Shown here: positions 1-20,639 of the stretch, one piece after another
Position numbering within the stretch: position 1 is the stretch's first letter
Layout of the letters: each line of letters starts with the position of its first letter
Notes under the pieces: generated by a model
What the model was told of the DNA's origin: nothing
What the model saw: the letters and a program-made list of their open reading frames with translations, nothing else
Databases searched by the model: none
Origin: Mugil cephalus
Taxonomy: Eukaryota; Chordata; Actinopteri; Mugiliformes; Mugilidae
DNA: 64,000 bases
NCBI RefSeq assembly: GCF_022458985.1
Contig: NC_061789.1
Coordinates: 3,451,501-3,515,500, forward strand
Reading direction: 5' to 3'
Made by a program: the position numbers and the translations under genes

Positions 1-247
1 GATTTAGCTTTTTAAATATATTCAAATACGAGTTTTTATAGTCAAGCTAAAACACACAACCACACTCTGGATGTGTTGTTGGACCCAACACATCAGTTAC
101 ACCACATATCAAATCTAAAAGCTACTATAAAATTCTTATTTTCCCACATTAGCTGTAAATACGAGAGACTTTAACATGGATCTGACTGGATGTTAATATC
201 AGGGCTTAAAGATAACGACGGATATGGTTTAATAAAGAGTCAGTTAC

Positions 248-3200
248 CTTAGCAAAGAGCACAGCTTCATCCACGTCTCCCTGAGACGAAGCCATCGTCC
301 TCCTAAAAGCCTGAAAAACAAGTCGCAGCTGTTCAAAATACAAAATATAATAAGCTGCTGTGTTTCCGTTCCCCCCTAGAAACGCACGAAACCTAAAAAT
401 CTCAATAGAAGCTGGTGATGGAAACGCCTACATTAATAAAAAGCCTCTGAAATATCTAACGCTAAAACATCTCTATGCTCTCATGAGGTGGTTTTTCAGA
501 CGTATCGATATAAAAGTTTACCGCAAAAGTGTAATTGAACCAGTTCATTTTAAGTCCATCTTCCTCAAAGTGACGAGAATTTAAGAGAATTGTGGGATGT
601 CGCGTAAACATGAGACTTTACAAGAGTTGGGCGATACTGGGACTTTTGGTATCAATCCAATACCAAGTAAATACAGGGCTGGTATCGCCCATACAGATAC
701 TTTTTACCTGAAACATTGACTTTGTAACTTTGCCTTTAGTTCATTGATTATGATAAAACACAGGACAAATATTTTAGTCTGTTTCTATTACAAATATAAA
801 CCAATTTAACAGTGTAAAAATTAAACAATTTTACGACACACAAATGTTTTAGAAAAAGAGAAAATACAACAATGTAATAATAAATATAAAAACTGCTCAG
901 AAAGGGAAACGTCGGCTCATTAATTTTCCACCACAGAAGTAGATCTGCCTCCTGTGTAGTTGTCTTCACCGCCGTTTTTCAGTAACAGCATCGGTTCCAG
1001 TTGTGCGATGCTGCTGTGATACTAGGGTCTGAGTATCAAACTCTGTCCACCTGTATCCACCTTTTACTACAGGTGAGGATGGAGACGCCGCACTCACATG
1101 AATTCTGTGAGGAGTAAATTTACTGGACGTGCAGAAGAGAAACTGTAACAAAAGCATCAGTCTCATCACGCTGGTATCGATCCGATACCGATACTAGCCT
1201 TGGATATCGATGCTATCGACATTTAGGTCGATACGTCCAGCGATACTTACAGCTCATTCACAAAACACCTTTCAATAGAAACACGTACAAACAGGGTTGA
1301 CACAGTTAAAAAGTAATCTGATTACTCTTAATTACTTGATTTTAAAAATAACTAAGTTAGATTACAAGTTGCTCCAAAAGTTTTGAGACTTCTAAGTCTC
1401 ACATCTAACCACTCCTCATTTCATTGTTGTTCATGTTTGTGTAACGCACAGTAACTTCGACAAGTAACTTTACCTTGATTACTGGTTGTAATACTCGTTA
1501 CTGGAAAAAAGTGGTCGGATTAGAGTATAACGCATAACTAAGTAACTAAGTAACGAGTTACCGGAATCCCTTTCCCCAATTTCAGAAACATGGCTTTTTT
1601 ATTTTGGAAACAAACACACACACCTGGGCTGTGATGCGTCCCGCTTCCTGCATGAGGGCCACCTCCGCCGAGCTCTTCAGGGCCCTGAGCGAGTGGACGA
1701 GGGGTCGGAGGGTACGAGGCGTCGGCCCGGCCTCCAGCAGGGGGGCCACGTGGGCCTGGTGGAGGCGAGGGTGGGAGGGCTGAGAGCTGTCGTACCACAG
1801 CTGAGTCCCTGGAGGGAGGTTTGACAAGAGGCGTCAACCTTTTTCCTGACACTCGTAGACAAACACCAAACCCGGTGTTGGACACTTTCACCCCCCCCCG
1901 TCCACCCACCTTTAAGACTCTTGAGTACGACGCCCAGCTCCTCTGTGCTGTGAACCCTCTCTATTCCGGTCAAAGCAGCCGCCCCGTCCTTCCCCGAGCG
2001 GGGTCCGTCCCACAGCTCCCTCCCCGGGTCTCTGCGGGGGACGAACAGCGCGGCCTGGTCCGGTCGACCCGTCCCGTAAAGAACCAGGGCGCTGTCCGGC
2101 TCCAGGAAGCCGCTGAGGTAGAGGAAATCCTGGGGGGAACACGTCACTCACAGGTTAACCGGCTGAATAGATACCGAGATGAACGAGTGAGCGGATGAAA
2201 GGTTCACCTGGTTCTGGTGGAAGGGATACGGGATGTCGTTGGTCATGTAGCGAGTGGGGTGGGACAGAACGATGACCACGTGGGACCCGGAGGACGCAGA
2301 CGGTCCCAGCCGGTCCGCCTGGGCCTCGATAAGAGAAGCCAGACGATGTCTGCGGAGCTCGTACTCGGTCTGGCTCAAACCTGGAGTCACTTCCCCTGAG
2401 GAAGAGAGAACAGAATGAACCTCGACTCCCTGAACACGATGGTGCTGAACATGTTGGAGCTCAGTCATGGTCTTGGTCTCTTTTGAAAGCTGAGACTCTT
2501 GAGTTTCTATCAGAAAAGTCAGAATTTTGTTCTGGAGGAATCAAAGCTGGCACACAGTTACAAAATAAGAAGTTGTTGGGTTTTTTTTTTGGCCATTTGT
2601 TGACTTTCATCAATGAAATTAGCAGAAAACATCATCATGCAGCATTTACTCAGAGGAATAAAGTGTTAATCTAAAAGAAGACGAAGGATCAGTAGAAGAA
2701 GAATAACTTTAATTGTCAGTTTAATATTTGTCGACAATCACACGCCTGCTAACGTTAGCCTTGAGGGCTAACACGCTAATCGTTCCTTTTAGATCCTCAT
2801 TGTGCAGCAATTATCGTCCAGATTTTAAGTGCTGGAGATTAACACTGATGCCTCACACAGCAACATGGTTCCGGGTTTGAATCCATTGGTCGACTGGGGC
2901 CTTTCTTTGTGGAGTTAGCATGAGTTCTTCCTCCCACCGTCCAAAGACACGCTGGTTAGGTTGCCTGGTGGTTCTAAATTGGCGGTAGATGTGAATGGTT
3001 GTCTGGTTGGAACCCCTGGTGCACCCCACCTCTCAGGTTTACGATACGTTGTCTTGACACATTTGTCGTCTGAACCCAGCGCAGCTTCACGGGTTCATCT
3101 CTCCACTACGAATCAAACTCACCATGTTTGACGAGGTGCGGGTGAGTGAAGGGGCTTGGCTGACCGAGGTACCGACAGGGAACCGTCTTCGGCTTCAGAC

Positions 3201-3914
3201 CTCCGGGTTTCACGGAGATGCTCCTGCAGGGGCACCAGATCCGCCCTAGCAACAGCAACACAACGCAGATGAAAAACAGTCAAGCAGACGGGTGTGTTGT
3301 TGTTCTTATTTTAAAGTGGTTTATTTATTATTGTGGAAGACATCCTCACATAATTTCACTTAAAGGTGTCAAACATGCGGCTAATGGGTCAAAAATGGGC
3401 CGACAAGAGGGTCCAACCTGGGCCACAGATCAAAACTAAACTTTGCACTTTGCTGCTGTTTAGCTTGATCATATATTTGTTTGTAAAAGGATAGTTCACT
3501 AAATGCTCACATGGTCATGATGTACATGTTCTTCTTAGAACTAAAATGAAGGGAAGTACAGAGCTATTTATACTAAATATATTAAATTATCATGTTAATA
3601 TTACTGTGGTTTGGTTGAGATCATGTCAGGATCTATGCGGCCCCTGAACTAAATTCAGGTAAAAAATAAAATAAAGTCTAATGAATGTGTGTGCAAATAC
3701 TTAAACTTAAAATATTATGTAAACAAATACAATTATCATCAGTTTAATGGCATCTCGATCTATAATATGATATAATTACATAGTTTATACTATCCGTGAT
3801 ATTAGTAAGAAGGAGTATTTGTGTAAAGTGGAGCTAAAAGGGGATGAATAAAAAAAAGTTGTCACCTCCACTCCTGACTGCAGAGCGAACCAAGGTTCTG
3901 GCTGAGGGCAACAT
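248..3914 (-). CDS. xpnpep3: XPNPEP3, xaa-Pro aminopeptidase 3 (5' six exons, partial)
   Basis: Mitochondrial aminopeptidase P3, an M24-family metallopeptidase that removes an N-terminal residue preceding proline. Coding exons in transcript order: 3914-3866, 3245-3123, 2395-2208, 2129-1910, 1808-1624, 310-248. All are bounded by AG/GT and sum to 828 nt (276 codons) in one frame. The first 16 codons ([16 protein letters not shown]) are basic and Ser/Arg-rich, as in a mitochondrial presequence. The family-typical strings [49 protein letters not shown] and DEAVLFAK identify the gene. The AMP_N domain is complete (about residues 38-205), but the metal-binding half of the peptidase domain lies beyond position 1, so catalytic residues cannot be checked. 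It is head-to-head with ST13. The upstream limit of exon 2 is chosen by phase (CTAG|GG) and is the least certain junction. Confidence 0.95.
540..1285. repeat. Nested interspersed repeats in an XPNPEP3 intron
   Basis: An outer repeat is split in two: about 548-640 and 1251-1285. Its uninterrupted relative lies inverted at 9170-9305 in ST13 intron 8; there the text runs through the point (CGAGAGTT then ACAGCTCATT) where 641-1250 interrupts it here. The inner 610 bp is bounded by GGCGATACTGG and CCAGCGATACTT and is rich in ATCGATAC-type palindromes, which suggests a non-autonomous DNA transposon. I could not define clean terminal inverted repeats or a target duplication. Confidence 0.45.
1310..1565. 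repeat. AGTAAC/GTTACT-rich repeat, possible MITE
   Basis: Dense AGTAACT, GATTACT and GTTACTGG words in both orientations occur between an AAAGTAATCTGATTACT-like left part and an AAGTAACGAGTTACCGG right part. This resembles short non-autonomous hAT-type elements common in fish introns. Family is inferred from word content only. It lies directly downstream of XPNPEP3 exon 5 in its intron. Confidence 0.3.
2850..3060 (+). repeat. Degraded copy of a common teleost interspersed repeat
   Basis: The sequence carries the ordered words GTTCCGGGTTTGAATCC, GGCCTTTCTTTGTGGAGTT, TTCCTCCCACCGTCCAAAGAC, TGTGAATGGTTGTCTG and CACCCCACCTCTC. These match a repeat I know as very abundant in teleost introns. The copy is diverged and gapped. 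It lies in the XPNPEP3 intron between exons 2 and 3. I do not assign a named family. Confidence 0.5.
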
Positions 3915-5557
3915 TGTTGCTGCAACTTTTGGGGGACGGCGATCAGTCACAACATGTCCCGGTCCGAGAAGAACGCGGCGGTCGTGTTTATAGGAGACAC
4001 GGAGATAAATGTGACTTACATGAGATAAAATCCTCTTTCACCTCGTTGACAGTTAGCTGCTAGTTAGCTGCTAGCTAGCTGCTAGCGGCTCTCGTGTGCC
4101 CTGAGTTTGGTTTCACAGGCAGTGAAATTTATCCCCACCCCTTCTTTTTGCTTTTCGCTAACAAATGGTTTCTTTTTTTCTTCAGATTTTCCTGGAATAT
4201 AAGACAATTCATCATATCAAAACAGGATAAACGTATTTTAGAATATTTGCAGCACTGTGAAGTTCAGTATATGATCAAAGCATTGTTTGGCAGAAGCTTT
4301 CTTTCTAGAGCTTTATTGAAAAATATAGATGAAACTCAGTCAAATAAAGACAAATTCAAAAAACATAAGACATTAAGTTACCACAGGGGGAAAAAACACA
4401 TATTTAAAGCCCCGACAAACACAGTGTTTTTGATTCAATGGTACCTTTAATGTTTCAGAATAAATTTTCATCTCGTTTTTAAATCGGTAGACATTAGAAA
4501 ACCCTCAAGTAAAGTCCACTTTCTGTTGGTTAATTTTAACTCCACCAATTACAAATTAAGTTCAACATCAATTCAGAAGAAATTAATTAATGTTTTTTTG
4601 TGTCTGATTTACAAAAGGTACAAAAAGATATTTATATAGTTCTTCATTCTTTCAAATATATGACTTAATCATTTTAAATCTTTAACTATTTTTAGCGATA
4701 TTTTTAGTTAAGTACGTTGATTAGTGGAAGCGGTCATGCGTGTATCCGCCTGAAAGACTAAGCTCAGGGAAAAAATCCAACAAATTCTCAACCCAATCCT
4801 ATGAGTGAGTTAGCGTTTATGTTATTTTTGCCCAAATTTTAGCCTGACAGGAGAAACAATCAGCAACTACCATTATACATTTTAGACAATTTCCGTCATA
4901 GATTATATAATAACATAAAATCAAGATTTTCTTACTTTAATTTTAATTTAAATCACGCAATGAAACGTTTATCGTGTGTTTGAAGGCTGCCTGATAGACT
5001 GAACCCAGGGCATAAATGTGCCCGTCTTGAGGGTCTGCCCGATGATTTGCCTGAATGAAAACACAGGACCGACGCAACTGTCAGTGAATCCGTGTTTTGT
5101 GGAGATTATATAAAATAAATCCAGCCTCAGATTTCCTCTGTGCTGGTTCTTCTCGGGAGTAAAGGGTGTAAATCTTCGATCAGGTGCGTTTAATTTCGTT
5201 TCGCTTAATGCATGCGTGCATTTATTGATTGTTTTTATTTGTCCGTATTGCAGCTAACGACGCTAACATGCGTCAAACAGCCAGAAGCTGAACGGACGAT
5301 CTTTTTTTCACTAGAAACTTATTTTTTTATTATTATTTTAATATTAACAATATTAATAACTGCTTACGTTTGTTTTTTGTTTTATTTCTTACATTTTGAC
5401 TTAAACTGAAGAGTTAACAAAGCCAGAACACGTAAACAAAGCAGAACTTGGCTAAATTTTTCTGATTATTTATTTATCTATCAATTTTTAATCCCCCTCG
5501 TGTTTTCGTCTGTTTCCTTGCACGCAGGGCTGCGCGTGCTGGACGTGACACAGCAGC
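3915..5557. promoter_or_regulatory. Head-to-head XPNPEP3/ST13 promoter interval with a candidate ST13 5' UTR exon
   Basis: This is the only DNA between the divergent start codons of XPNPEP3 (3914) and ST13 (5558), so it must hold both promoters. On the ST13 side there is a TATATAAAATAA box at about 5107-5118. A probable non-coding first exon ends in CAG|GTGCGT at 5183, and a matching acceptor (TTGCACGCAG) ends at 5527, just before the coding exon. The XPNPEP3 side near 3920-4000 is GC-richer and has no clear TATA. The middle (4100-5000) is AT-rich and shows nothing coding that I trust. A short run of TAGCTGC words sits at 4052-4090. Confidence 0.55.
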
Positions 5558-13146
<7,589 letters not shown>

Positions 13147-13494
13147 ACGGTGGGGGGGGGGGGATGAAACAGTTATTCACTGTGTGTAGTTTAAAGTGAT
13201 GATGGAGGAGGAGGAGGAGCGCTCTGGTGGAGGGGAAAGCTGGGAAACCTTTTTAAATGTTAAATGAGCCTGTTAGCACTTAGCAGCATCTCAACAGCCC
13301 CGACGGTTCCAGGAGTCGGAACCTCTTTACTCTTAGACGAGTCTCAGCCGGGACGTTAACAGAACCGCAGGCTGACGTTTCTCAAAAAATATTTCTACTA
13401 CACTCATTTAATACGTCTCTTTTCTGTGGACTCGACCGTCGGCACTTATCAGACGCTTTTGATGTCTAACCATGGTGGAAAAATGATTCACAAT

Positions 13495-13500
13495 AATAAA
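13495..13500 (+). terminator. ST13 polyadenylation signal
   Basis: AATAAA lies about 350 nt after the ST13 stop codon (13144-13146), followed by A-rich and then GT-containing sequence. It is the first canonical signal downstream of the stop. The 3' UTR therefore probably ends near 13515-13525. Confidence 0.6.
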
Positions 13501-13524
13501 AAAGAAGAAGAAAGAAACGGGTCC

Positions 13525-14085
13525 AGTTATTCCCTGTTACTATCAATGTATCATTAAACTGAGAGAATCTGGTTTGTTTAACAGAATGTGAAATATTTCT
13601 ACTGACGACGCATCAAAATGGTAAATTTTAGCATCAAGTCGACAACTTTTACACTGATTCTCAAAAGGATTTCTGCTTTTTTCAGGTTCATAAACTCTAA
13701 CCAAGCTGCTTCAACTTGTTCTTGTTCAGGACGTAGTTAAAATGCAACCGATAGGACACGATTTTCAAATTTTATTGATTTACTTTATTCGTCTGTCTCG
13801 ACTCTAATTATCGTTCTTCTCCAGTTGGTCAGATTCAAATAAACCCTCGGATATTTGCGAATAAAAGCCCCGTTTGCCCTAAACTTATAAAAATTGAAAT
13901 CGTAAATAACACACGAGGTTGGAAGGAAGAATCCAGGCGTCCTAATCCACCCGGAGCGTCTGTCTTCAGAGGATTAGCGCTCGGTGCTTCCTCTCTACGA
14001 GCGTCTGAGCAGATCTGACCGAACACTGATCCTCTATTTATTTACCACCATTAAAAAAAAAAAAAACTTTGTTTTTCAACATCAC
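13525..14085. other. Convergent intergenic spacer ST13/RBX1
   Basis: About 560 bp between the presumed 3' ends of two convergent genes. It holds an A-tract at 14054-14066 and no ORF, RNA or repeat that I can support. Confidence 0.5.
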
Positions 14086-14087
14086 TG

Positions 14088-14093
14088 TTTATT
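14088..14093 (-). terminator. RBX1 polyadenylation signal
   Basis: TTTATT on the plus strand gives AATAAA on the minus strand, about 100 nt after the RBX1 stop codon at 14192-14194. It is the nearest canonical signal. Confidence 0.55.
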
Positions 14094-14191
14094 TGTATAC
14101 TTACAACAGAAAGACATGGGTGTAAAATAATGACTAGTATTGACGGGGGGGGTCAGGGCGATAGTTGGAGAAGCCAACAACAATAACACAG

Positions 14192-15830
<1,639 letters not shown>

Positions 15831-15849
15831 TTAAGACGAAGTATTTTTA

Positions 15850-17287
15850 TTTTTATTTTCATTTTTAATTCTACAAACAAACATTGTACAACAACTTCCT
15901 CTCAAGGCAAATGAAGTTGAACAAGGCAAATAAATAAATAAATAAATAAAATAAAAATAAAGAATTAAAAAAAAAAAGGAATTTATTAAAAAGAGATTTA
16001 AACTGGATGTGGAAAAATGTTATTTATGTTTTTATTTTATGACTGTGGAAAAATTCAAACTTCATGGAAAGCTTGCCATGATAAAGTGTTCAATTTGCTG
16101 TGTTTCCCACTATAAAGAATCAATTCTTGATTAATAACTTGATTATAATCATTATAATGATAAGTATTATATTATCACCTACTTATATACTAGTCGTCAG
16201 CTTTGAAAGCTGAGATTTTTGTTTCAACAATGTTTAAAAAAGATTGAAAATGTCCATGTGAGAAAATTGTATAATTTATTGCTAACATTTGAATTCTAAA
16301 AATTCCCTTTGTATAATGTTTATGTATGTGCCTTATAGGAAGAAAAGAAACTCATGTGGAAGCAGAGGCACAGATGTGATTTTTGAACTAGGGAAGCTGT
16401 TATCAAATGATTTCAACTCATCACGTTATTTTTTGTAATTTGGGCTAAAAAAATTAATTTTTTTTTGCATGTTCTGAGCCTAACAAGTACCAAACTGTCA
16501 GATTTATCCATAGTTACCTTCTGCAGGTATTTATGTCTTCATTTACTCAGGATTTCAATTGAAAAAAAAAACAAAACAAAAAAAAACAAAACATGGAGAC
16601 TATTTCAGAAAAAGAGGTTTTTATTTTTTGCGCTCTGAGATTACATAGCCTTACAGGAATATATTAGCTCTGTCTTAAATAGTTACAAGAATTCTTAAAA
16701 TCAATAGAGATTTCACACAAAAAGGAGTGCAGGATTGTTTCAAGTGTGGTTACATATACAATTCACATATCATCTCCTTGCAAAAATTATATGACACAGG
16801 TTGTTTTTTCTTTGTTCAGTAGCTTTAGGGACTTAGCATATACTCCAGCATAAAACAATTAAAAGTAAACTTAAATATAAAGCAGCAGAACGGAGAGACA
16901 CCATGGAATGTTATGCCATATGTAACAAATATACAGAGATTCTCTCCCTCTCTCTTTCTCTCTCTATATATATATATAGACATACCAGTGTATTCTATGG
17001 GTAATATCTCAAAAATAATAAAACTACAGTTCTAAAGTGCTCCAGGTCATTTCAAACACTGGTTTTGCATCAGGACAAATAAAAAAAATGTCCTTTCTTC
17101 ATTATTGCTAAATACAGTACCATAATACACAGCAGCATTGTTTTGGAACATGAGCAATATGTTGAAAAAATGTGGGGAAAAAAACATTCTCATTTAAAGT
17201 TGAGATTTATGTTTGGATCTTACAATATATACCATTGTATTTAAAACATTAGAAAAGAAACTATTTTGAAGGGTTTGTTGTAGTGAA
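15850..17287 (-). other. 3' flank of Ig gene copy 1, first of three homologous flanks
   Basis: AT-rich DNA between RBX1 exon 1 and the last exon of Ig copy 1, homologous to 22440-23786 and to 54860-56541. It contains A-tracts (16561-16596), a TC-then-TA simple repeat (16945-16978) and the presumed 3' UTR of copy 1. No coding region seen. The shared text of the 54-kb copy stops at 56541, opposite 17284 here. Confidence 0.6.
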
Positions 17288-19845
17288 TCATACTGTGATA
17301 TGTTCAGACTTGAGGGGCTCATTGGTCTCATTGTCACCGTCTGTCTTCTGAGTTCCTGCAGATGAGAAAACAAATTGAGGAGGTTAGCATAGCTTTAGCA
17401 TGAGAAATTCACCTGACTTCCTGTGTTTATGCTAAGCTAAGCTAACCTCTTTCTGGGTCCTGTTATTATTCACATTTCCCAACGTGTCCTAAACCATTTA
17501 ACATTTAACTCACCTCTAACACGACGTACTGTGATGAACTTAAAGAACACAAGCAGAACCAGAACCAGAACCAGAAGTCCAGCTCCCACCACTATTCCAG
17601 TCATCAACCCTTCAATGGTCACTTTTCCACACGGGTCCACAAACAGTTTCTCTGAAAGACATTAGACAACATGAGAATATAAAGGTTGAACAGGCTGATT
17701 AAAGCTGCACATGTCTAATGATTAAAGACTAGAGGGAGTCTCACCAGGCACAGTGATGGTAGAACCAGTCTCATGGTTCAGGTCCTTCTGTTGGACCACA
17801 CACTGGAAGCAGGTGGTTGTGGTGGAGGTCACAGTAGTTTGGAGGGTGATGTGGTAGCGACCGTCTCTCTCTGAGATCTCAGCCTCCTCAGCATCAAGGA
17901 TGTTTCCATCACAGTTCTGCCACCGTAGCTCTGGCTTTGGAAAAGCTCCTTGAACCTCACACTTCAGCTGGACCCCAGAATCTGTCACCTTAGACATCGT
18001 GACGATGGGTTTGGGAACTGAACCCGAGAACAGAGGAAACACAACAAACATGGAGACTTGAAATGTCATTTTGGACTCTGTTTGTGGTCTGATGTCTGAA
18101 GGTTTGTCTGTAAATACAGTCAAACATTTGAGACAGAAAAACATCTCATCAACATATGAAAATTTATGTTATTAGGAATTAAACATAATTACTCACCAAC
18201 AACAAGTGTAATGTTGAATGTTCGTCCTCCATTACGTTGTGGAAAGTCACAGGTGTAGTCTCCAGTGTCTGTGGTCGTTGTGTTAATAATCCTGATGGAG
18301 ACGTTACCAAACTTCATCTGTTCAGGAAAATGTGAGACTCTTCCTCTGAACTGATCATCTTGACCTGAGAAGCCGTTACCGTGATGAAGACCATCATCGT
18401 AGATGAACACATTCTTCTTCTGTCCATCTTTCCTCCAGACAAAGAGTTTTTCTACAACACTCTCCTTGGTGCTGAGGGAACACGGTAAGATGACGTCCCC
18501 ACCTTCAGATACTGTGATGACCTCTGACCCTGGAAGACAAAACAGATTTTAACAACATCAACTTTTAATTGGTAATAAACAGACAGACACATTTACATGT
18601 TATTTGAACAACTTCTGAAACGTCACCAATGGGATGGCTGTCCTTATAGTACAGTACAGTATAATTAGTGTAGTTACAGCAGTTCTATATAGTTTTCTTT
18701 AGCCTCTGGGAATTTGCCGTAGAGGGCCACATGGATGAATTATGTTCTATATCAAATGTTTTATAGTTAGTAAGAAGCAGTCTAGTTTTCCTTGTAAAGA
18801 ATTAACACACATACCAACACAGCCTGGTAAACCAGTGGTTTCAGGCATATTGGTTGTTTGAAGGCAGTCATGGAGTTTCAAAATATAGTCTACCTCACAT
18901 ATGACATTTGACTGTTTAAAGCAGTCACTTAAAAAAACAGAAAAAACTTGGTACAGAAAATTCTAAAAGGATCGAGTAAAAAACAACCTGCACACAGACT
19001 CACACCTTATAATGTAATCCAGAAATATCATAGTCAACATCCTCACAAAAACACAGCAGGAAGTGAGAGGGAACCACATGACCTGACAGGAGACGACAAA
19101 ACGGAAGCTGAATAACGAATAACCACACAAGCAGCGCTCATAGCACCACCCACCAGAGAAATCTGCAGTAACGTTACAGTAAAGGCACACCTCTGTGCAG
19201 TTTATAAAAACCAATGCGTCTCGTTACTGGGGCCTGAACTTTCGTCCCGATAAAAAAGTTTAAAAGTTCCCACTTAGAGGCTTCGCTCCTAAAATGAAGG
19301 CAGTTATTGACCATTTCACATTAAATCAATACAACAAATAATAATGATAATAAAATAAAAAATTCTAAAATGTTAAAAATGTCTCAGAGTCTGTCGCAGT
19401 CAAAAAAGCAGTGAAAGACAGTCCCCGTCCGTCCACAGAAAGGACAGTCGCTGGATACTGTCGGTTTTTAATGGAAATAAAAGCTTTGACTGTAGATCTG
19501 CAGATGTTTAGTTCAGAAGTGGCTCATAAAAGAGGGAGACAGGGAGACAGATATGGACAGAGGGACAGAGACAGAGAGAGAAGGGGACATGACAGACGGA
19601 GTGAGCTGTGAAGGAGACTCTAGTTTGACCAAGCTCCGTCTCTTTAAATGTCCAGATATTATATCAGTAGAGCAGTAAACACGTCTCGATAGCAAACACA
19701 CAACACATACAAACACTCTGCGGACACATCTGAATGAACGTCTTGTTGTCTTACCTTGGACAATATTATTGTCATGTTCAGCTTGTACCGTCAGAAAAAA
19801 CATCAGAGTCAGAAACTTAAGCATAAACTTCACTATTAAACCCAT
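17288..19845 (-). CDS. B7/butyrophilin-like Ig receptor, copy 1
   Basis: Type I membrane protein. Exons in transcript order: signal peptide 19845-19755, V-set 18529-18197, C-set 18023-17745, transmembrane 17651-17514, tail 17355-17288; 302 aa with canonical junctions. The signal peptide begins MGLIVKFMLKFLTLMFF. V domain: ILPCSL cysteine, VWRKDG tryptophan, DTGDYTC. C domain: LKCEVQGAFPKPELRW and ITLQTTV, the pattern of B7 and butyrophilin second Ig domains. TM helix LMTGIVVGAGLLVLVLV. Tail of 22 aa ending SEHITV, with no ITIM or ITAM. The C-exon acceptor is altered (GG in place of AG), so splicing probably moves 6 nt to an in-frame AG at 18018-18019, giving 300 aa. Resembles fish genes called CD276-like or butyrophilin-like; orthology not assigned. 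Confidence 0.85.
19200..19530 (-). mobile_element. Old Tx1/L1-type LINE 3' fragment in intron 1 of Ig copy 1
   Basis: On the minus strand one frame reads CPFCGQTGTVFHCFFDCKRL, a C-x2-C-x7-H-x4-C knuckle as found at the C-terminus of LINE ORF2 (compare CPFCHVRETTYHVFIECKRL in the Tx1 element at 27.4 kb). Stops flank it. The same fragment sits at the same place in copies 2, 3 and 6, so it predates the array. Confidence 0.6.
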
Positions 19846-19989
19846 GATGGAAACGAGGAAACAAAAAGAAAATAGCGAAGAACTGTCTGCGGAACAGTGC
19901 TTCAATAGTAGTTGTCCCTGCGTAGTTCACACCGCTTACTACAGTGACTATCAGCTGCGCTGAGGGGCGGAGCCTTTTATTCGTCCAGT

Positions 19990-20625
19990 AGGGATAACAT
20001 CACGTGATTGTGGTCTCTGTGTCTGAACAGGAAGTAAGCTGAGGGGCGCAGCTTTTCAACTGGCAAAAAGTGATATGACGCGTCTTTCAAGAATCTGAGC
20101 AGATTTGATTTTAGTTCATAATTGTTTCTAATAAACACAGACATGATTTTTCAATGTAAAACTTTAAAGGCCGTTTGAGTTTTTCACACATAGCAAACTT
20201 CACAGATTATTCCTAGATACGTCCTTAACAATAAGACCGTTGACTGTCTGTGAGTCAGTGCGAGAGGGAGAGAGCTGACTCTAGCTTCACGAATCAACCA
20301 AACAGTTCTTCGCTAGTAGTTTCCCCAGTGGGTGTTACGTCACGTGGTTGTGTTTCTATGTCTCTGAGGAGGAAGAAACGGGGGAGCGTGTGTTCGGGGT
20401 GGCAGCTTTCAAAGTGGCAAAAAGTGATGATTATATGACATGTCTCTCAAGAATTTGAGTAAATTTGGTTTTAGTTCATAGTGGTTTCTAATAAACACAG
20501 ACATGATTTTTCAATGTAAAACTTTAAAGGCCGTTTTCTCAGAAGGAGTTTTTCACACATAGCAAACTTCCCAGATTATTCCTAGGTACATTCTTAACAA
20601 TAAGACCGTGATTGGTCCCCACCGT
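19990..20625 (-). repeat. Two direct copies of a 5' flanking cassette upstream of Ig copy 1
   Basis: Units at about 19990-20236 and 20330-20625 share CACGTG near the start, GGCAAAAAGTGAT, ACATGATTTTTCAATG and CAATAAGACCGT. The first has TCACGTGA (20000-20007), an E-box palindrome; the second has TTACGTCACGTGG (20335-20347), a fused CRE-like/E-box. They lie 150-780 bp upstream of the copy 1 start codon, where promoter elements are expected. The same pair precedes copy 6 and a single unit precedes copy 3. Confidence 0.6.
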
Positions 20626-20639
20626 TGACTGTCTGAGAG

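Noticed and set aside
360-584. 74-codon open frame on the plus strand
   Set aside because: It lies in an XPNPEP3 intron, next to repeat-derived sequence, without homology or splice signals.
1677-2198. Overlapping frames of 123-156 codons on both strands
   Set aside because: They are read-through or antisense shadows of XPNPEP3 exons 4 and 5; the true frame is fixed by closing phases.
4094-4450. 118-codon open frame in the XPNPEP3/ST13 promoter interval
   Set aside because: AT-rich, low-complexity composition, no recognisable domain and no conserved start context.
18121-18144. Possible extra upstream coding (MFFCLKC...) joined to the C exon in several Ig copies
   Set aside because: It is intron sequence that happens to stay open; the exon boundary is set by the acceptor and by phase agreement with the V exon.
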